Assembly (NCBI GenBank): GCA_963803245.1
Contig: CAWDLI010000018.1
Location: 337,916 to 401,915 of the forward strand
Source of the DNA: JACVRW01 sp963803245
GTDB lineage: Bacteria > Actinomycetota > Thermoleophilia > Solirubrobacterales > Thermoleophilaceae
DNA: 64,000 bases
Reading direction: 5' to 3'
Shown here: positions 25,047 through 33,923 of the stretch, piece after piece
How the letters are laid out: each line of letters begins with the position of its first letter
Position numbering within the stretch: the first letter of the stretch is position 1
Position numbers and translations under genes: made by a program
Notes under the pieces: generated by a model
The model's input: the letters and a program-made list of their open reading frames with translations, nothing else
What the model was told of the DNA's origin: nothing
The model's database searches: none

Positions 25047-26246
25047 TCAGGCCGCGCGCCGGTAGGCGGTCACGACGGCAGTGCCGCCCAGGCCGATGTT
25101 GTGCTGGAGCGCCGCCTGGACATCCTCGACCTGCCGACCGCCGGCATCGCCGCGGAGCTGCCACGTCAACTCGGTGCACTGGGCGAGACCGGTGGCGCCG
25201 AGCGGGTGGCCCTTGGAGATCAGCCCGCCAGACGGGTTCACGACCCACTTCCCGCCGTACGTCGTGTCGGCGTCGTCGACGAGCCGCGGCCCCTCGCCCT
25301 CGTCGGCCAGACCGAGCGCCTCGTAGAGCAGGAGCTCGTTGGCCGAGAAGCAGTCGTGCAGCTCGATGACCTGGAAGTCCTCCGGGCCGAGCCCTGACTG
25401 CTCGTAGACGGCCCGGGCGGCCTGCACGTTCATGTCGTAGCCGATCACGTCGCGGGCCCTGCGCGTCGAGAGCGACGTCTCGTAGTCCGTCACGAGCGAC
25501 TGGCCGGCGATCTCGATCGCCCGGTCCGCGAGCCCATGGCGGTCGACGAAGTCCTCGCTCGCCAGGATCGCCGCTGCCGCGCCGTCGGAGGTGGGCGAGC
25601 ACTGGAGCTTCGTGAGCGGCTCGTAGATCATCGGCGCCTCCAGGATCTCGTCGAGTGTGTACGAGACCTGGAACTGGGCGTTCGGGTTGTTCGTCGAGTG
25701 CTCGTGGTTCTTCTGGCCGATGCGGGCGAAGTGCTCGGGCTCCGAGCCGTGGTCGCGCATGTGCTCCCGCCCGGCCGCCCCGAACATCCACGGCGCCGGC
25801 GGCATGCCGACCTCGGAGATCTCGGCCAGGAGCTTGCCGTGACGCGCGATCGGCGGCTCGCGGTCTGTGAACGTCGCCCCCAGCGAGCCCGGCTGCATCT
25901 TCTCGAAGCCAAGGGCGAGGGTGCAGTCGGCGAGGCCGCCGCGAACGGCCTGCGCGGCCAGGTACAGCGCGCTCGAGCCGGTCGAGCAGTTGGAGTTCAC
26001 GTTGAACACGGGGATGCCGGTCATCCCGAGCTCGTACACCGCGCGGTGCCCGGAGCAGGACTCGCCGTACACGTAGCCGGCGTACGCCTGCTCGACGTCG
26101 TCGTAGGCGATATCCGCGTCGGCCACGGCCGCGGTCCCTGCCTCACGGGCCCAGTCGTGGTAGTCGCCCTCCTTGGTGCCCGGCTTGTCGAACTTCGTCA
26201 TCCCCACGCCGATCACGTAGGCACTGCCCCCGCTGCCGTTCTTCAT
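25047..26246 (-). CDS. SCP-x-type thiolase (lipid-transfer protein)
   Basis: A 399-residue thiolase-fold protein of the SCP-x branch. The nucleophile Cys lies in VNSNCSTGSSALYLAAQAV, with HDCFSANELLLYEALGL and NPSGGLISKGHPLGATGLAQ carrying the His residues. The second Cys of classic thiolases is not obvious (the C-terminus reads ALQHNIGLGGTAVVTAYRR). This is normal for SCP-x/Ltp enzymes, several of which act as aldolases with a DUF35 partner. No DUF35 partner is present here. It heads the thiolase-MaoC-tetR operon. Confidence 0.88.
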   Translation of the reverse strand: MKNGSGGSAYVIGVGMTKFDKPGTKEGDYHDWAREAGTAAVADADIAYDDVEQAYAGYVYGESCSGHRAVYELGMTGIPVFNVNSNCSTGSSALYLAAQAVRGGLADCTLALGFEKMQPGSLGATFTDREPPIARHGKLLAEISEVGMPPAPWMFGAAGREHMRDHGSEPEHFARIGQKNHEHSTNNPNAQFQVSYTLDEILEAPMIYEPLTKLQCSPTSDGAAAAILASEDFVDRHGLADRAIEIAGQSLVTDYETSLSTRRARDVIGYDMNVQAARAVYEQSGLGPEDFQVIELHDCFSANELLLYEALGLADEGEGPRLVDDADTTYGGKWVVNPSGGLISKGHPLGATGLAQCTELTWQLRGDAGGRQVEDVQAALQHNIGLGGTAVVTAYRRAA

Positions 26247-26268
26247 GTCACTCCCTCGGACTCAGGCA

Positions 26269-26294
26269 TAACAAACCGGGCGCCCGCATTGTTA
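26269..26294. promoter_or_regulatory. Candidate operator of the thiolase-MaoC-TetR operon
   Basis: TAACAA (26269-26274) and TTGTTA (26289-26294) are mirrored around a CGGGCGCCCG centre, giving a 26-bp imperfect palindrome 22 bases upstream of the thiolase ATG, in its promoter. The same operon encodes a TetR. Confidence 0.5.
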
Positions 26295-26418
26295 CATACG
26301 CCGAACTGCACAGCGGCGCAGCGGATTGACGGCGGCCGGGTAGCCGGGCGGTAGCCGGGCGGTAGTGGCCCAGGGGATCGTGGCCTCGCAGCGATCCCGC
26401 AAAGAGAAGGAGAACCCG

Positions 26419-28029
26419 ATGAAGCGTGTCCCCGCCGGCCTGATCCTGATCGCCTCGCTGGCCTTCGCCGCACCGGCGAGCGCCAAGGACACGCTCTGCG
26501 TGGGCCATGGTCATGGCTGCTACTCGAGCATCCAGTCGGCCGTGAACGCGGCACACGACGGCGACACGATCGCCGTCGGGCGGGGCCGCTTCCCCGGCGG
26601 CGTGACGATCGACAAGAGCATCAAGCTGGCGGGCCGAGGCGCGCGGGCGACGATCATCAAGGGCGGCGGCCCTGTGCTCACGATCGGTCTGTACCTGGCG
26701 CCCGACCCGCCGGCAGTGACGATCTCGGGAGTAACGATCACGGGCGGCCTCACGACCTCCAGCCCGCAGTCCGAGGACGTCGGCGATCAGAACGTGATCG
26801 CCCTGGGCGGCGGAATCGCGGTCCCCTTCTCGGCCGACGGCGGCCAGGGCGCGGCGGTGACGATCAAGGACAGCGTGATCACGCGCAACCGGGTCGCCCC
26901 GACCGCCACGGTCCCCTCCGGCAACGCCACCTGCCCGGACGGGCCCTGCCCGTTCGCGTGGGCGAAGGGCGGCGGGATCGACACCGCAGGTCCGCTAACG
27001 CTCAAGAACACCGTCGTCAGCGACAACAGCGCGGGCGGCGTGGCGAGCGACGCGGTCGGCGGCGGCATCAGCGTCTGGGAGACGGGCTCGCTGACGGTGA
27101 CGGGCAGCCGGGTGAGCGCCAACCGGGCGGTCGCCGGGAAGCCCAACGGCCGCTTCGCCGAGGGCGGCGGGATCTTCGTCGGCGACGGCGTGAAGCTCGT
27201 GCTCCGCGACAGCTCGGTCACCTACAACGAGCTGCGCCTGACGACCGACCTGCCCTACTTCGTCGACGGCGCCGATCCGATCGACATGAACGCCAACGGC
27301 GGCGGCATCCACGCCGGCACCGACGGCGACGCGACGTTCGACCACACGAGCATCAGCCGCAACTCGATCTACGTGAACGGCCTCAACGGGCGGCCCTACG
27401 CGTTCGACTCGGGGCTGATGACCGGCACCGGCCCGCTGATCCTGCGCGACAGCCGCATCCAGGGCAACCGGCTGTTCGCCGAGGTCGGGTCCTCGGAGGA
27501 GGTCGGCTTCAGCGGAGGCGCGCTCGACATGTACGGGCCGGCGACGGTGAGCCGCACCCTGATCACCGGCAACGAGGTCGTGGTCAAGAGCCGCGACGGG
27601 CTGGCCGCGGCGAACGGAGCGGTCTACTCCGGCATGGGCGAGGAGACCGCCCTCATCGTCGACACCGTGATCTCAGACAACACCGCCCGGGCGATCAGCC
27701 CGAACGGCGAGGCCACCGTCCAGGGAGCCGGCCTCGTGAACGACGGGCCGCTGCGGCTGCGCGACGCCCTGGTCACCGGCAACTCCGGCAAGGCCTCCGG
27801 CTCCTCCGGGTTCGCCCGTGGCGGCGGCATCTGGCAGGGCCTGGTGTTCAATGAGGGCGGGCTGCCGATTCAACTCGCGCTCGAGCGCTCGACGGTAGCG
27901 CGCAACCGCCTCGCCGGGAGCCCGGGCGTGGACCTCGCCGGCGGCGGGATCTTCAGCGACGGCTTCCCGGTCTCACTCGACGGCAGCCGGGTGTTCCGCA
28001 ACACGCCCGACCAATGCCAGGGGTGCTGA
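26419..28029 (+). CDS. Secreted right-handed beta-helix protein
   Basis: A 536-residue exported protein. The signal peptide ends APASAKD. The mature part opens with CVGHGHGCYSSIQSAVNAAH, DGDTIAVGRGRF, the common entry of pectate-lyase-like beta helices. It then has repeated short beta turns (VTIKDSVITRN, LTLKNTVVSDNS, LTVTGSRVSANR, LVLRDSSVTYN) for about 14 coils and ends with a CQGC pair. No catalytic residues of polysaccharide lyases are evident. It may bind or cleave a polysaccharide or be structural. ATG 26419 has Shine-Dalgarno AGAAGGAGAA. It converges on the CocE-like gene with an 8-base gap. Confidence 0.78.
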   Translation: MKRVPAGLILIASLAFAAPASAKDTLCVGHGHGCYSSIQSAVNAAHDGDTIAVGRGRFPGGVTIDKSIKLAGRGARATIIKGGGPVLTIGLYLAPDPPAVTISGVTITGGLTTSSPQSEDVGDQNVIALGGGIAVPFSADGGQGAAVTIKDSVITRNRVAPTATVPSGNATCPDGPCPFAWAKGGGIDTAGPLTLKNTVVSDNSAGGVASDAVGGGISVWETGSLTVTGSRVSANRAVAGKPNGRFAEGGGIFVGDGVKLVLRDSSVTYNELRLTTDLPYFVDGADPIDMNANGGGIHAGTDGDATFDHTSISRNSIYVNGLNGRPYAFDSGLMTGTGPLILRDSRIQGNRLFAEVGSSEEVGFSGGALDMYGPATVSRTLITGNEVVVKSRDGLAAANGAVYSGMGEETALIVDTVISDNTARAISPNGEATVQGAGLVNDGPLRLRDALVTGNSGKASGSSGFARGGGIWQGLVFNEGGLPIQLALERSTVARNRLAGSPGVDLAGGGIFSDGFPVSLDGSRVFRNTPDQCQGC

Positions 28030-28037
28030 CGCGCGTT

Positions 28038-30305
28038 CTAGCGGTTGACGTACGGCTGGTAGGCCCGGCACGGCTCGCCCCGCAGCCCCGGGCACGGCGG
28101 CAGGCCGGTCGGGACGGTCATCGGCACGACCGGCAGCAGGAGCCTGGAGGGCATGTCCTTCGAGCGGGCGATGGACACGGTGGCCGTGCCGCTGGGGTCC
28201 GTCTCGCCGAACGACCAGATCGGCTGGTCGCCGTTGGGCGCCGCGACCGTCACGCGGATGCGCGACCCGGCGCGGTAGGCGTGGCCCTGGTAGTAGAGCG
28301 GGATCGTCGCCTCGACGTACTTGTTCGAGGGCAGCGGTGACACGTCAGCGGCCCTCAGGCTCAGCACGGGCTCGAGCGGAGTGCTCTTGGCCGCGTCGAG
28401 CTTGCGCATGTCGCCCCGCAGCCAGCCGCCCTGGACGAACGTCTCCTTGCCGTCGGGCCTGACCTCGCTGATCGTCGCCTGGAGGTCCACGCTGGGCGCC
28501 GACGAGCGCACCCAGACCTTCACTGCGCCGCCGCCGATCACGGTGGTGTTCGCGCCGAGCGGCGCGGTCACGTAGGAGGCGGCGCTGCCCGCCGGGTTCT
28601 GGGACCACTGGTACGGCGGCGTAGCGGTCCAGAGGCCGCCCTCGCCTGCCGCGGTGTTCCCGGTGAAATTCGTCAGCGGCCGGTTGCGAGCGTTCCAGGT
28701 GAACGAGTCCGCTCCCGCCGTGGCCGGCGGGGCATCGGCGAGCGAGCCGCCCGAGCCGAGGTACCAGGAGCGGCCGGTGGTGCCTGGGATCGGGAAACTC
28801 GGCCACGACTGCTCGAAGGCCGGGACCGGGTGGCCGGGCTGGAGGCCGCCGGCGCCGTTGTCGAAGAGCACGCGGATAGGCGGCAGCTTCTCGAACGCCG
28901 CAAGCGCCGTGGCATAGGTGGGCTGGAGCTGGATCGGGTCCGGCGGCAGCGTCACGCCCGTGATCCCCATCGCCTCCTGGTAGATGACCGGCGCGGCGGC
29001 GCGGATCAGCGCCGAGTTCGCGATCGGCGCTCGTCTCGCGACGTACAGCTGGAGGAAGTCGTACCAGCGGTTGAACGTCTCCGGCGCGAGCGCGTCGACG
29101 TGGGTGCCGTTGGTGAAGGTGAACCACTTGCGGTCCGTGCCGGTGAACCGCTTGGACAGGGTCGGGCAGTGACCGCCCGTCTGCTCGTCGGTCCACTGGC
29201 AGGCCATGAACGTCGGCACCTTGATCTTGTTGACGAAGGTGACCGGCGACAGCGGGTCGGCGACCTCGGGGACGTAGCTGTCGTTGGCGCGGATCTTGGC
29301 CATCAGGTCCACCGCCTCGGGATGGAGGGCCTGGTTGGCCTTGCAGGTCTGGTCGCCCTCCTGGACCCGCTTGTAGGCCCAGGGCTGACCGCCCGTGGGC
29401 GAGGCCGCCTGCGCGTCGTGGATCCGCTCCTGCGCCCACGCGACCGCGAACCCGGTGTTGAGGACGCCGCCCGGGTAGAGCGTCGTCTGCGTGTTGTCGA
29501 TGACCGAAAACGGCGCGATGGCGGCGAGGCTCGGGGGGTTGGTCGAGGCCGTGAAGAGCTGGCTGATCCCGCCGTAGGAGATCCCCATCATCCCGACCTT
29601 GCCGTGGGCCGCCCACGGCTGGCGGGCCACGGTCTCGACCACGTCGTAGCCGTCGAGGCTCTGCAGCGTCTCGAAGAAGTCGAAGGCGCCACCCGAGCAG
29701 CCCGTGCCGCGCATGTTGACGTCGACCACCGTGAAGCCCATCAGGTTGGCCAGGACGGCGATGCCGCTCTGAGGCCCGGCGGGGTCGGCGTAGCCGTAGC
29801 CCGAGTACTCGATCAGGGTCGGCGTGGGACCCGCGGGGAGCGTCGGCAGCTCGACGCCGTCCGGCAGCGGCAGCACGTCGGCCACGTCCTGCGGCGGGTG
29901 GACGTTGACGGCGAGCTTGGTGCCGTCGCGGGTGGTCAGGTAGCCATAGCCGTCCTTGGGGAGCGACTGGTTGTAGATGCTCGTGCTCGACGGAGCCGGG
30001 TTCTTCGAGAGGACGGTGAGCGGGCTGGATGCCTCGCCTCCCGCCGCGGGACGCACGCGGTAGCCACTGCCAGGCGGCACGTTGCGGAAGAGAAGGCCCC
30101 CGAGGGAGTTCGCCGGCCGCGTCGCGACCGTCTTGCCGGCTCCGTTCAGGAGCGAGAGCTGCGCGCCCGGGGTCGCAGCGGTCACGTAGACCTGCTCGAC
30201 GCTTCCGCGCGCGGTGAACGCCGGTGCTGCGGCGGCGGTCGCGGTGACGAGCAGCAGCGCGAGCAGTCCGGCAGACGTCACACCGCAGATCCGAAGCCCC
30301 CTCAC
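28038..30305 (-). CDS. Exported CocE/NonD-type X-Pro peptidase-family hydrolase
   Basis: A 755-residue exported protein: signal peptide (MRGLRICGVTSAGLLALLLV), an extra beta domain to about 120, then an alpha/beta hydrolase of the S15/CocE family. The nucleophile is in VGMMGISYGGISQLF and the C-terminal jelly-roll begins near 540. It hydrolyses esters or X-Pro peptides; the substrate is unknown. Multiple cysteines (TGCSGG, DQTCKAN, MACQW, GGHCPT) suggest disulfides. GTG 30305 follows TAGATC by 7 bases (leaderless). Two palindromes in the promoter (30331-30358) suggest a dedicated regulator. Confidence 0.85.
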   Translation of the reverse strand: MRGLRICGVTSAGLLALLLVTATAAAAPAFTARGSVEQVYVTAATPGAQLSLLNGAGKTVATRPANSLGGLLFRNVPPGSGYRVRPAAGGEASSPLTVLSKNPAPSSTSIYNQSLPKDGYGYLTTRDGTKLAVNVHPPQDVADVLPLPDGVELPTLPAGPTPTLIEYSGYGYADPAGPQSGIAVLANLMGFTVVDVNMRGTGCSGGAFDFFETLQSLDGYDVVETVARQPWAAHGKVGMMGISYGGISQLFTASTNPPSLAAIAPFSVIDNTQTTLYPGGVLNTGFAVAWAQERIHDAQAASPTGGQPWAYKRVQEGDQTCKANQALHPEAVDLMAKIRANDSYVPEVADPLSPVTFVNKIKVPTFMACQWTDEQTGGHCPTLSKRFTGTDRKWFTFTNGTHVDALAPETFNRWYDFLQLYVARRAPIANSALIRAAAPVIYQEAMGITGVTLPPDPIQLQPTYATALAAFEKLPPIRVLFDNGAGGLQPGHPVPAFEQSWPSFPIPGTTGRSWYLGSGGSLADAPPATAGADSFTWNARNRPLTNFTGNTAAGEGGLWTATPPYQWSQNPAGSAASYVTAPLGANTTVIGGGAVKVWVRSSAPSVDLQATISEVRPDGKETFVQGGWLRGDMRKLDAAKSTPLEPVLSLRAADVSPLPSNKYVEATIPLYYQGHAYRAGSRIRVTVAAPNGDQPIWSFGETDPSGTATVSIARSKDMPSRLLLPVVPMTVPTGLPPCPGLRGEPCRAYQPYVNR

Positions 30306-30330
30306 GGAGGGCGATCTACCCCATGGCCGC

Positions 30331-30358
30331 GTTTCTGAAACTCCGGTGTTTCTGAAAC
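30331..30358. promoter_or_regulatory. Tandem palindromes GTTTCTGAAAC
   Basis: GTTTCTGAAAC occurs twice (30331-30341 and 30348-30358), each a 5-bp inverted repeat about a single T, with centres 17 bases apart. They cover the expected -35 and upstream region of the CocE-like gene. Confidence 0.55.
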
Positions 30359-30363
30359 CCGCG

Positions 30364-30651
30364 TCAGGGCGCGGCGGGGTTCTCCTTCGCCCAGCGCGCG
30401 ATCTCGGCCGAGTCGCTGATCACCGTGCCGTCGTCGAGCACCAGGACCGGAACCTCGTTCGTGCCGGACAGGCGCTTGACCTCGGCGCGGTCGCGGGCGC
30501 GCGAGGACCACGTCCATGGCAGCAGGCGATAGCCGCCTACGGTCCTGATCTCGTACTCGTGGCCCGCGGCGTCGAGCGCGCCGCCGGCCTTGGCGCACGG
30601 GTGGAGCGCGCCGGGCCCGGACGTCTTGCTTCCACAGGTGTAGAGGATCAC
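30364..30651 (-). CDS. Glutaredoxin/GST-N-type thioredoxin-fold protein
   Basis: A 95-residue protein with a thioredoxin fold reduced to the GST N-terminal type: ILYTCGSKTSG (one cysteine), HPCAKAGGALDAAGHEYEIR, then TNEVPVLVLDDGTVISDSAE with the cis-Pro of the glutathione site. It could bind a thiol cofactor or act as a small reductase. GTG 30651 starts 7 bases after TACCTT (30664-30659). It is divergent from xthA with overlapping -10 boxes. Confidence 0.72.
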   Translation of the reverse strand: MILYTCGSKTSGPGALHPCAKAGGALDAAGHEYEIRTVGGYRLLPWTWSSRARDRAEVKRLSGTNEVPVLVLDDGTVISDSAEIARWAKENPAAP

Positions 30652-30658
30652 GGCCGGG

Positions 30659-30668
30659 AAGGTACCGT
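30659..30668. promoter_or_regulatory. Overlapping back-to-back -10 boxes of the GST-N protein and xthA
   Basis: AAGGTACCGT contains TACCTT on the minus strand (30664-30659) and TACCGT on the plus strand (30663-30668). Each is 7 bases ahead of its GTG start (30651 and 30676). Confidence 0.45.
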
Positions 30669-30675
30669 GGGGCGG

Positions 30676-31539
30676 GTGCGACTGGTCACCTGGAACGTGA
30701 ACTCGGTCAAGCAGCGCCTGCCGCGCCTGCTGCCCTGGCTCGACGAGCGACGGCCGGACGTCGTGTGTCTCCAGGAGACGAAGCTGACGGACGACGCGTT
30801 CACCGACCTGCTTTCGCACGAGCTGGCCGACCGCGGCTACGAGGTCGCGCTCCACGGCGAGGCCAGCTGGAACGGAGTGGCGATCCTCTCGCGGGCGGGT
30901 CTCGACGACGTCGTCGCGGGGCTCCCCGGCGGGCCGGGCTTCCCTCATCCCGAGGCGCGCGCGGTGTCGGCCACCTGCGACGGGATCCGGGTGGTCTCGG
31001 TGTACGTGCCCAACGGGCGCGAGCCCGACTCGGAGCACTACCGGTACAAGCTGGAGTGGATGGCGTCGCTGAGGGAGATGGTGGCCGCGGGGCCGGAGGC
31101 GACCATCGTCTGCGGCGACATGAACATCGCGCCCACCGATGACGACGTGTTCGATCCGGACGCCTACGTCGGCCAGACCCACGTGACACCGCCGGAGCGC
31201 GCCGCGCTGGCGGAGCTGCAGGGGGTCGGCCTGCGTGACGTGGTCCGCGACCGCTGGCCGGACGAGCGGGTCTTCACCTACTGGGACTACCGGGCGGGGA
31301 TGTTCCACCAGGACCTCGGCATGCGGATCGACCTGGTGCTGGCGAGCGAGACGGTGGCCGCCCGGGTCAAGGCGGCGTGGGTCGACCGTCAGGCGCGGAA
31401 GGGCAAGGGGCCCAGCGACCACGCCCCGGTGATCGTCGACTTCGATGAGGCCCCGGACGGGGACATCGGGCCGGTGGTGCCGCCGCCGTCCGCTCCGGTC
31501 ACGAAGCGCGGCGCGAAGAAGATCCCGCAGGCGCCGTAA
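30676..31539 (+). CDS. xthA: Exonuclease III-family AP endonuclease
   Basis: A 287-residue enzyme with the full ExoIII signature set: VRLVTWNVNSVKQRL, VVCLQETKLTDD (metal Glu), WNGVAILSR, VYVPNGREPDSEHYRYK, IVCGDMNIAPTDDD (Asp/Asn), MRIDLVLAS and GPSDHAPVIVDF (catalytic His). It cuts at abasic sites in base-excision repair. The C-terminal 30 residues are a basic/proline-rich tail. GTG 30676 is chosen over an in-frame GTG at 30667 because the -10 box ends 7 bases before it. The neighbour on the other side is a LigD-type polymerase, fitting a repair context. Confidence 0.93.
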   Translation: MRLVTWNVNSVKQRLPRLLPWLDERRPDVVCLQETKLTDDAFTDLLSHELADRGYEVALHGEASWNGVAILSRAGLDDVVAGLPGGPGFPHPEARAVSATCDGIRVVSVYVPNGREPDSEHYRYKLEWMASLREMVAAGPEATIVCGDMNIAPTDDDVFDPDAYVGQTHVTPPERAALAELQGVGLRDVVRDRWPDERVFTYWDYRAGMFHQDLGMRIDLVLASETVAARVKAAWVDRQARKGKGPSDHAPVIVDFDEAPDGDIGPVVPPPSAPVTKRGAKKIPQAP

Positions 31540-31548
31540 GCCATCCGG

Positions 31549-32691
31549 CTACTTCTTGCGGTCGGTGTCGCGTGAGGGCTGCACCCGCTTCGGCTCGCCC
31601 GGCATCTTCGGGTAGTCGGGCGGGTAGGGCATGTCGCCCTCCTCGTCGCGCTCGTACATGTCCAGCAGCGGCTGGAGCGAGTGCACGGCGTCGTTGATCG
31701 CGGCGTGGCGGTCGCCTACCTCGGCGAAGCGGCCGGGCATCGTCGCGACCGTGAAGTCCTCCGGCGCCACGCCGGGCAGCTCGTCCCATGTCACGGGGGC
31801 AGAGACCGGCGCGCCGGGCTTCGGCCGCACGCTGTACGCCGAGGCGATCGTGCGGTCGCGGGCGTTCTGGTTGTAGTCGACGAAGATGCGCTCGCCGCGC
31901 TCCTCCTTCCACCACTTCGTCGTCACCTCGCCCGGCAGTCGCCGCTCGAGCTCGCGCCCGAAGGCGATCGCGGCGTGGCGGACGTCCGTGAACGTCCAGC
32001 GCGGCTCGATGCGCACGTAGATGTGCACGCCCCTGCCTCCCGAGGTCTTGGGGAAGCCCACGTAGCCGAGGTCGTCCAGGAGCACCCGAGCCTCGGAGGC
32101 CACCCGCACCGCGTCGGCGAAGTCCGTGCCCGGCTGCGGGTCGAGGTCGAGGCGCAGCTCGTCGGGATGGTCCACGTCGTCGCTGCGAACCGGCCACGGA
32201 TGGAACGTGATCGTGCCCATCTGGGCCGCCCAGCCGACGACGGCCACCTCGGTCGGGCAGATCTCGTCCGCGTGGCGACCCGACGGAAACTCGATCCTCG
32301 CGGTCTCCAGGTAGTCCGGAGCGCCCTTCGGGACGCGCTTCTGGAAGAACGCGTCGCCGCCGCCCTTCTCGCGCGTCGACAGGACGATGCCGGGATGCAC
32401 GCCCTTCGGCCAGCGCTCGAGCGTGGTGGGCCGCCGCTCGAGCGCGCGCATGATGCCGTCTTCCACCGCCAGGTAGTACTCGACCACGTCGAGCTTCGTG
32501 ACCTCGGGCGTGCGCTCGGTCTTCGGGAAGATCACACGATCGGGGCTGGACACGCGCAGATCGCGCCCGCCCGCCTCGATGATCCTGGCCTCCGTCGCGA
32601 TGCCGGGACTATGGCAGCGCCTCGGAAGAGCTGCTGAGAACGCGCGAGACCGAGCGATCCCAGGACGCAGGGAGCGACGCGTGCAACGCAC
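31549..32691 (-). CDS. LigD-type primase-polymerase domain protein
   Basis: A standalone archaeo-eukaryotic primase-like polymerase of the non-homologous end-joining kind. It shows SSPDRVIFPKTERTPEVTKL, the metal-binding DELRLDLDPQPG, FPKTSGGRGVHIYVRIEPRW and DYNQNARDRTIASAYSVRPK. No ligase or nuclease domain is attached and no Ku gene lies in the window. The start is uncertain. The only good initiation codon upstream is GTG 32691, which lies inside the repeat element at 32629-32743. Homology begins only around ARIIEAGGRDLRVSSPDRV, where no ATG exists. The neighbour xthA points to DNA repair. Confidence 0.82.
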   Translation of the reverse strand: MRCTRRSLRPGIARSRAFSAALPRRCHSPGIATEARIIEAGGRDLRVSSPDRVIFPKTERTPEVTKLDVVEYYLAVEDGIMRALERRPTTLERWPKGVHPGIVLSTREKGGGDAFFQKRVPKGAPDYLETARIEFPSGRHADEICPTEVAVVGWAAQMGTITFHPWPVRSDDVDHPDELRLDLDPQPGTDFADAVRVASEARVLLDDLGYVGFPKTSGGRGVHIYVRIEPRWTFTDVRHAAIAFGRELERRLPGEVTTKWWKEERGERIFVDYNQNARDRTIASAYSVRPKPGAPVSAPVTWDELPGVAPEDFTVATMPGRFAEVGDRHAAINDAVHSLQPLLDMYERDEEGDMPYPPDYPKMPGEPKRVQPSRDTDRKK

Positions 32692-32743
32692 GCGAGCGAC
32701 CGAGGACGCCGGAGCGCGACGGGATCGCGCGTTCTCAGTAGCT
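32629..32743. repeat. Palindromic repeat element with conserved core, copy 1
   Basis: The conserved core (32663-32710) reads GGACGCAGGGAGCGAC, the hairpin GCGTGC-AAC-GCACGC, then GAGCGACCGAGGACGCC; it recurs at 63880-63928. Outside the core is a locus-specific inverted repeat: AGCTGCTGAGAACGCGCGA (32629-32647) with GATCCC further in, against GGGATCGCGCGTTCTCAGTA then GCT (32721-32743). The right arm includes the last codons and stop of the acyl-CoA dehydrogenase; the left arm is a near copy of them. It could serve as a terminator in both directions. Confidence 0.7.
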
Positions 32744-33923
32744 CTTGGGGAGCCCGAGCGAGTGCTCGGCCACGTAGTTGAGGATCATCTCGCGCGAGAC
32801 CGGCGCTGTGCGGGTCAGGCGCACGCCCCACCACATGTCGGTCAGCCCGTACTCGAGCGCGAAGCCGTTGCCGCCGTGGGCCTGGATCGCGCGGTCCACG
32901 CACGTGATCGCCGCCTCGGCGGCCGCGTACTTGGCCATGTTGCTCGCCTCGCCCGCGCCGGGGGCGCCGGCGTCGTAGAGGGCGGCGGCCTTCTGGGTCA
33001 TCAGGCGCGCGAGCTCGAGCTCGATCTTGGCCTCGGCGAGCGGATGCGCCACGCCCTGGTGAGTGCCGATGGGGGCGCCCCAGACCTCGCGCTCGTTGGC
33101 GTACGCCGCTGCCTTGGCGAGCGCCCGGCGCCCGGCGCCGCCGGCTATCGCCGCGCCCATGATGCGCTCCGGGTTGAGCCCGTCGAAGACCGGCCCGAGC
33201 CCGCCGCCCTCGCCACCGATCAGCCGGTCCTCGTCGAGCTCCACGTCGTCGAAGAAGAGCGTCCACTGCTTGTCGGGCCCGATGTATGGCATCGGGATCG
33301 CCTCGCGGGTGAAGCCGGGGGCGTCGACGTCGACCAGGCACAGCGACGGGAGCCCGAGCGAGCCGTCCGGCAGCCGGCTGCGCGCCACCACCAGCACGGC
33401 GTCGGCGTGCTCCACCCCGGAGATGTAGGTCTTCTGGCCGCGCAGCACGAAGCGGTCCCCGCGCCGCTCGAGCGAGGTGGAGAGGTTGTGGGAGTTCGTG
33501 CCCGCGTCCGGCTCGGTGATGGCGAAGGCCACCTTGGTCGAGCCGGCCGCGATGCCGCGCAAGCCAGCGGTCCTTCTGGTCGGCCGTGCCGTGGCGCGTG
33601 AGGATGCTGCCCACGATCGCCGGCGACACCACGATCAGCAGCAGCGACCCGCCGGCGGTCGAGATCTCCTCGCCCACGGCCGCCAGCGCCGACATTCCGA
33701 GGCCGCCGCCGCCCCACTCCTCGGGGATGTTCACGCCGAGGAAGCCCTTCTCGGCGAGCGCGTCCCACAGCTCGGTGGGCGGCTCGCCCTCGGCGTGCTT
33801 GCGCCGCGAGTAGCCGGGACCGAAGCCCGCGCAGATCGCCCCGACGGTCTCGCGCATCATGCGCTCCTCGTCGCTCGGGACGAGTTGCAGGACCGCCGAA
33901 GCGGTGTCAGTGGCTGAGTGCAT
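32735..33923 (-). pseudogene. Acyl-CoA dehydrogenase interrupted by a frameshift
   Basis: The N-terminal part (ATG 33923; ERMMRETVGAICAGFGPGYS, GFLGVNIPEEWGGGGLGMSA, ending DQKDRWL) and the C-terminal part (RGIAAGSTKVAFAITEPDAG, GQKTYISGVEHADAVLVVAR, QAHGGNGFALEYGLTDMWWG) make one normal acyl-CoA dehydrogenase. They are in different frames; the shift is at about 33557-33564, where one extra base (or two missing) separates TGGCTT from CGCGGCATC. Everything else is conserved, so a sequencing error is likely. The ATG overlaps the end of the GST gene by 17 bases, so the two form one operon. Confidence 0.82.

Noticed and set aside
25047..26246. Operon with a DUF35 partner for aldol cleavage
   Set aside because: SCP-x/Ltp aldolases need a DUF35 protein; none is encoded in the operon, so aldolase function cannot be supported.
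30331..30358. Seed of a CRISPR array
   Set aside because: There are only two 11-base copies with a 6-base spacer, and no cas genes nearby.
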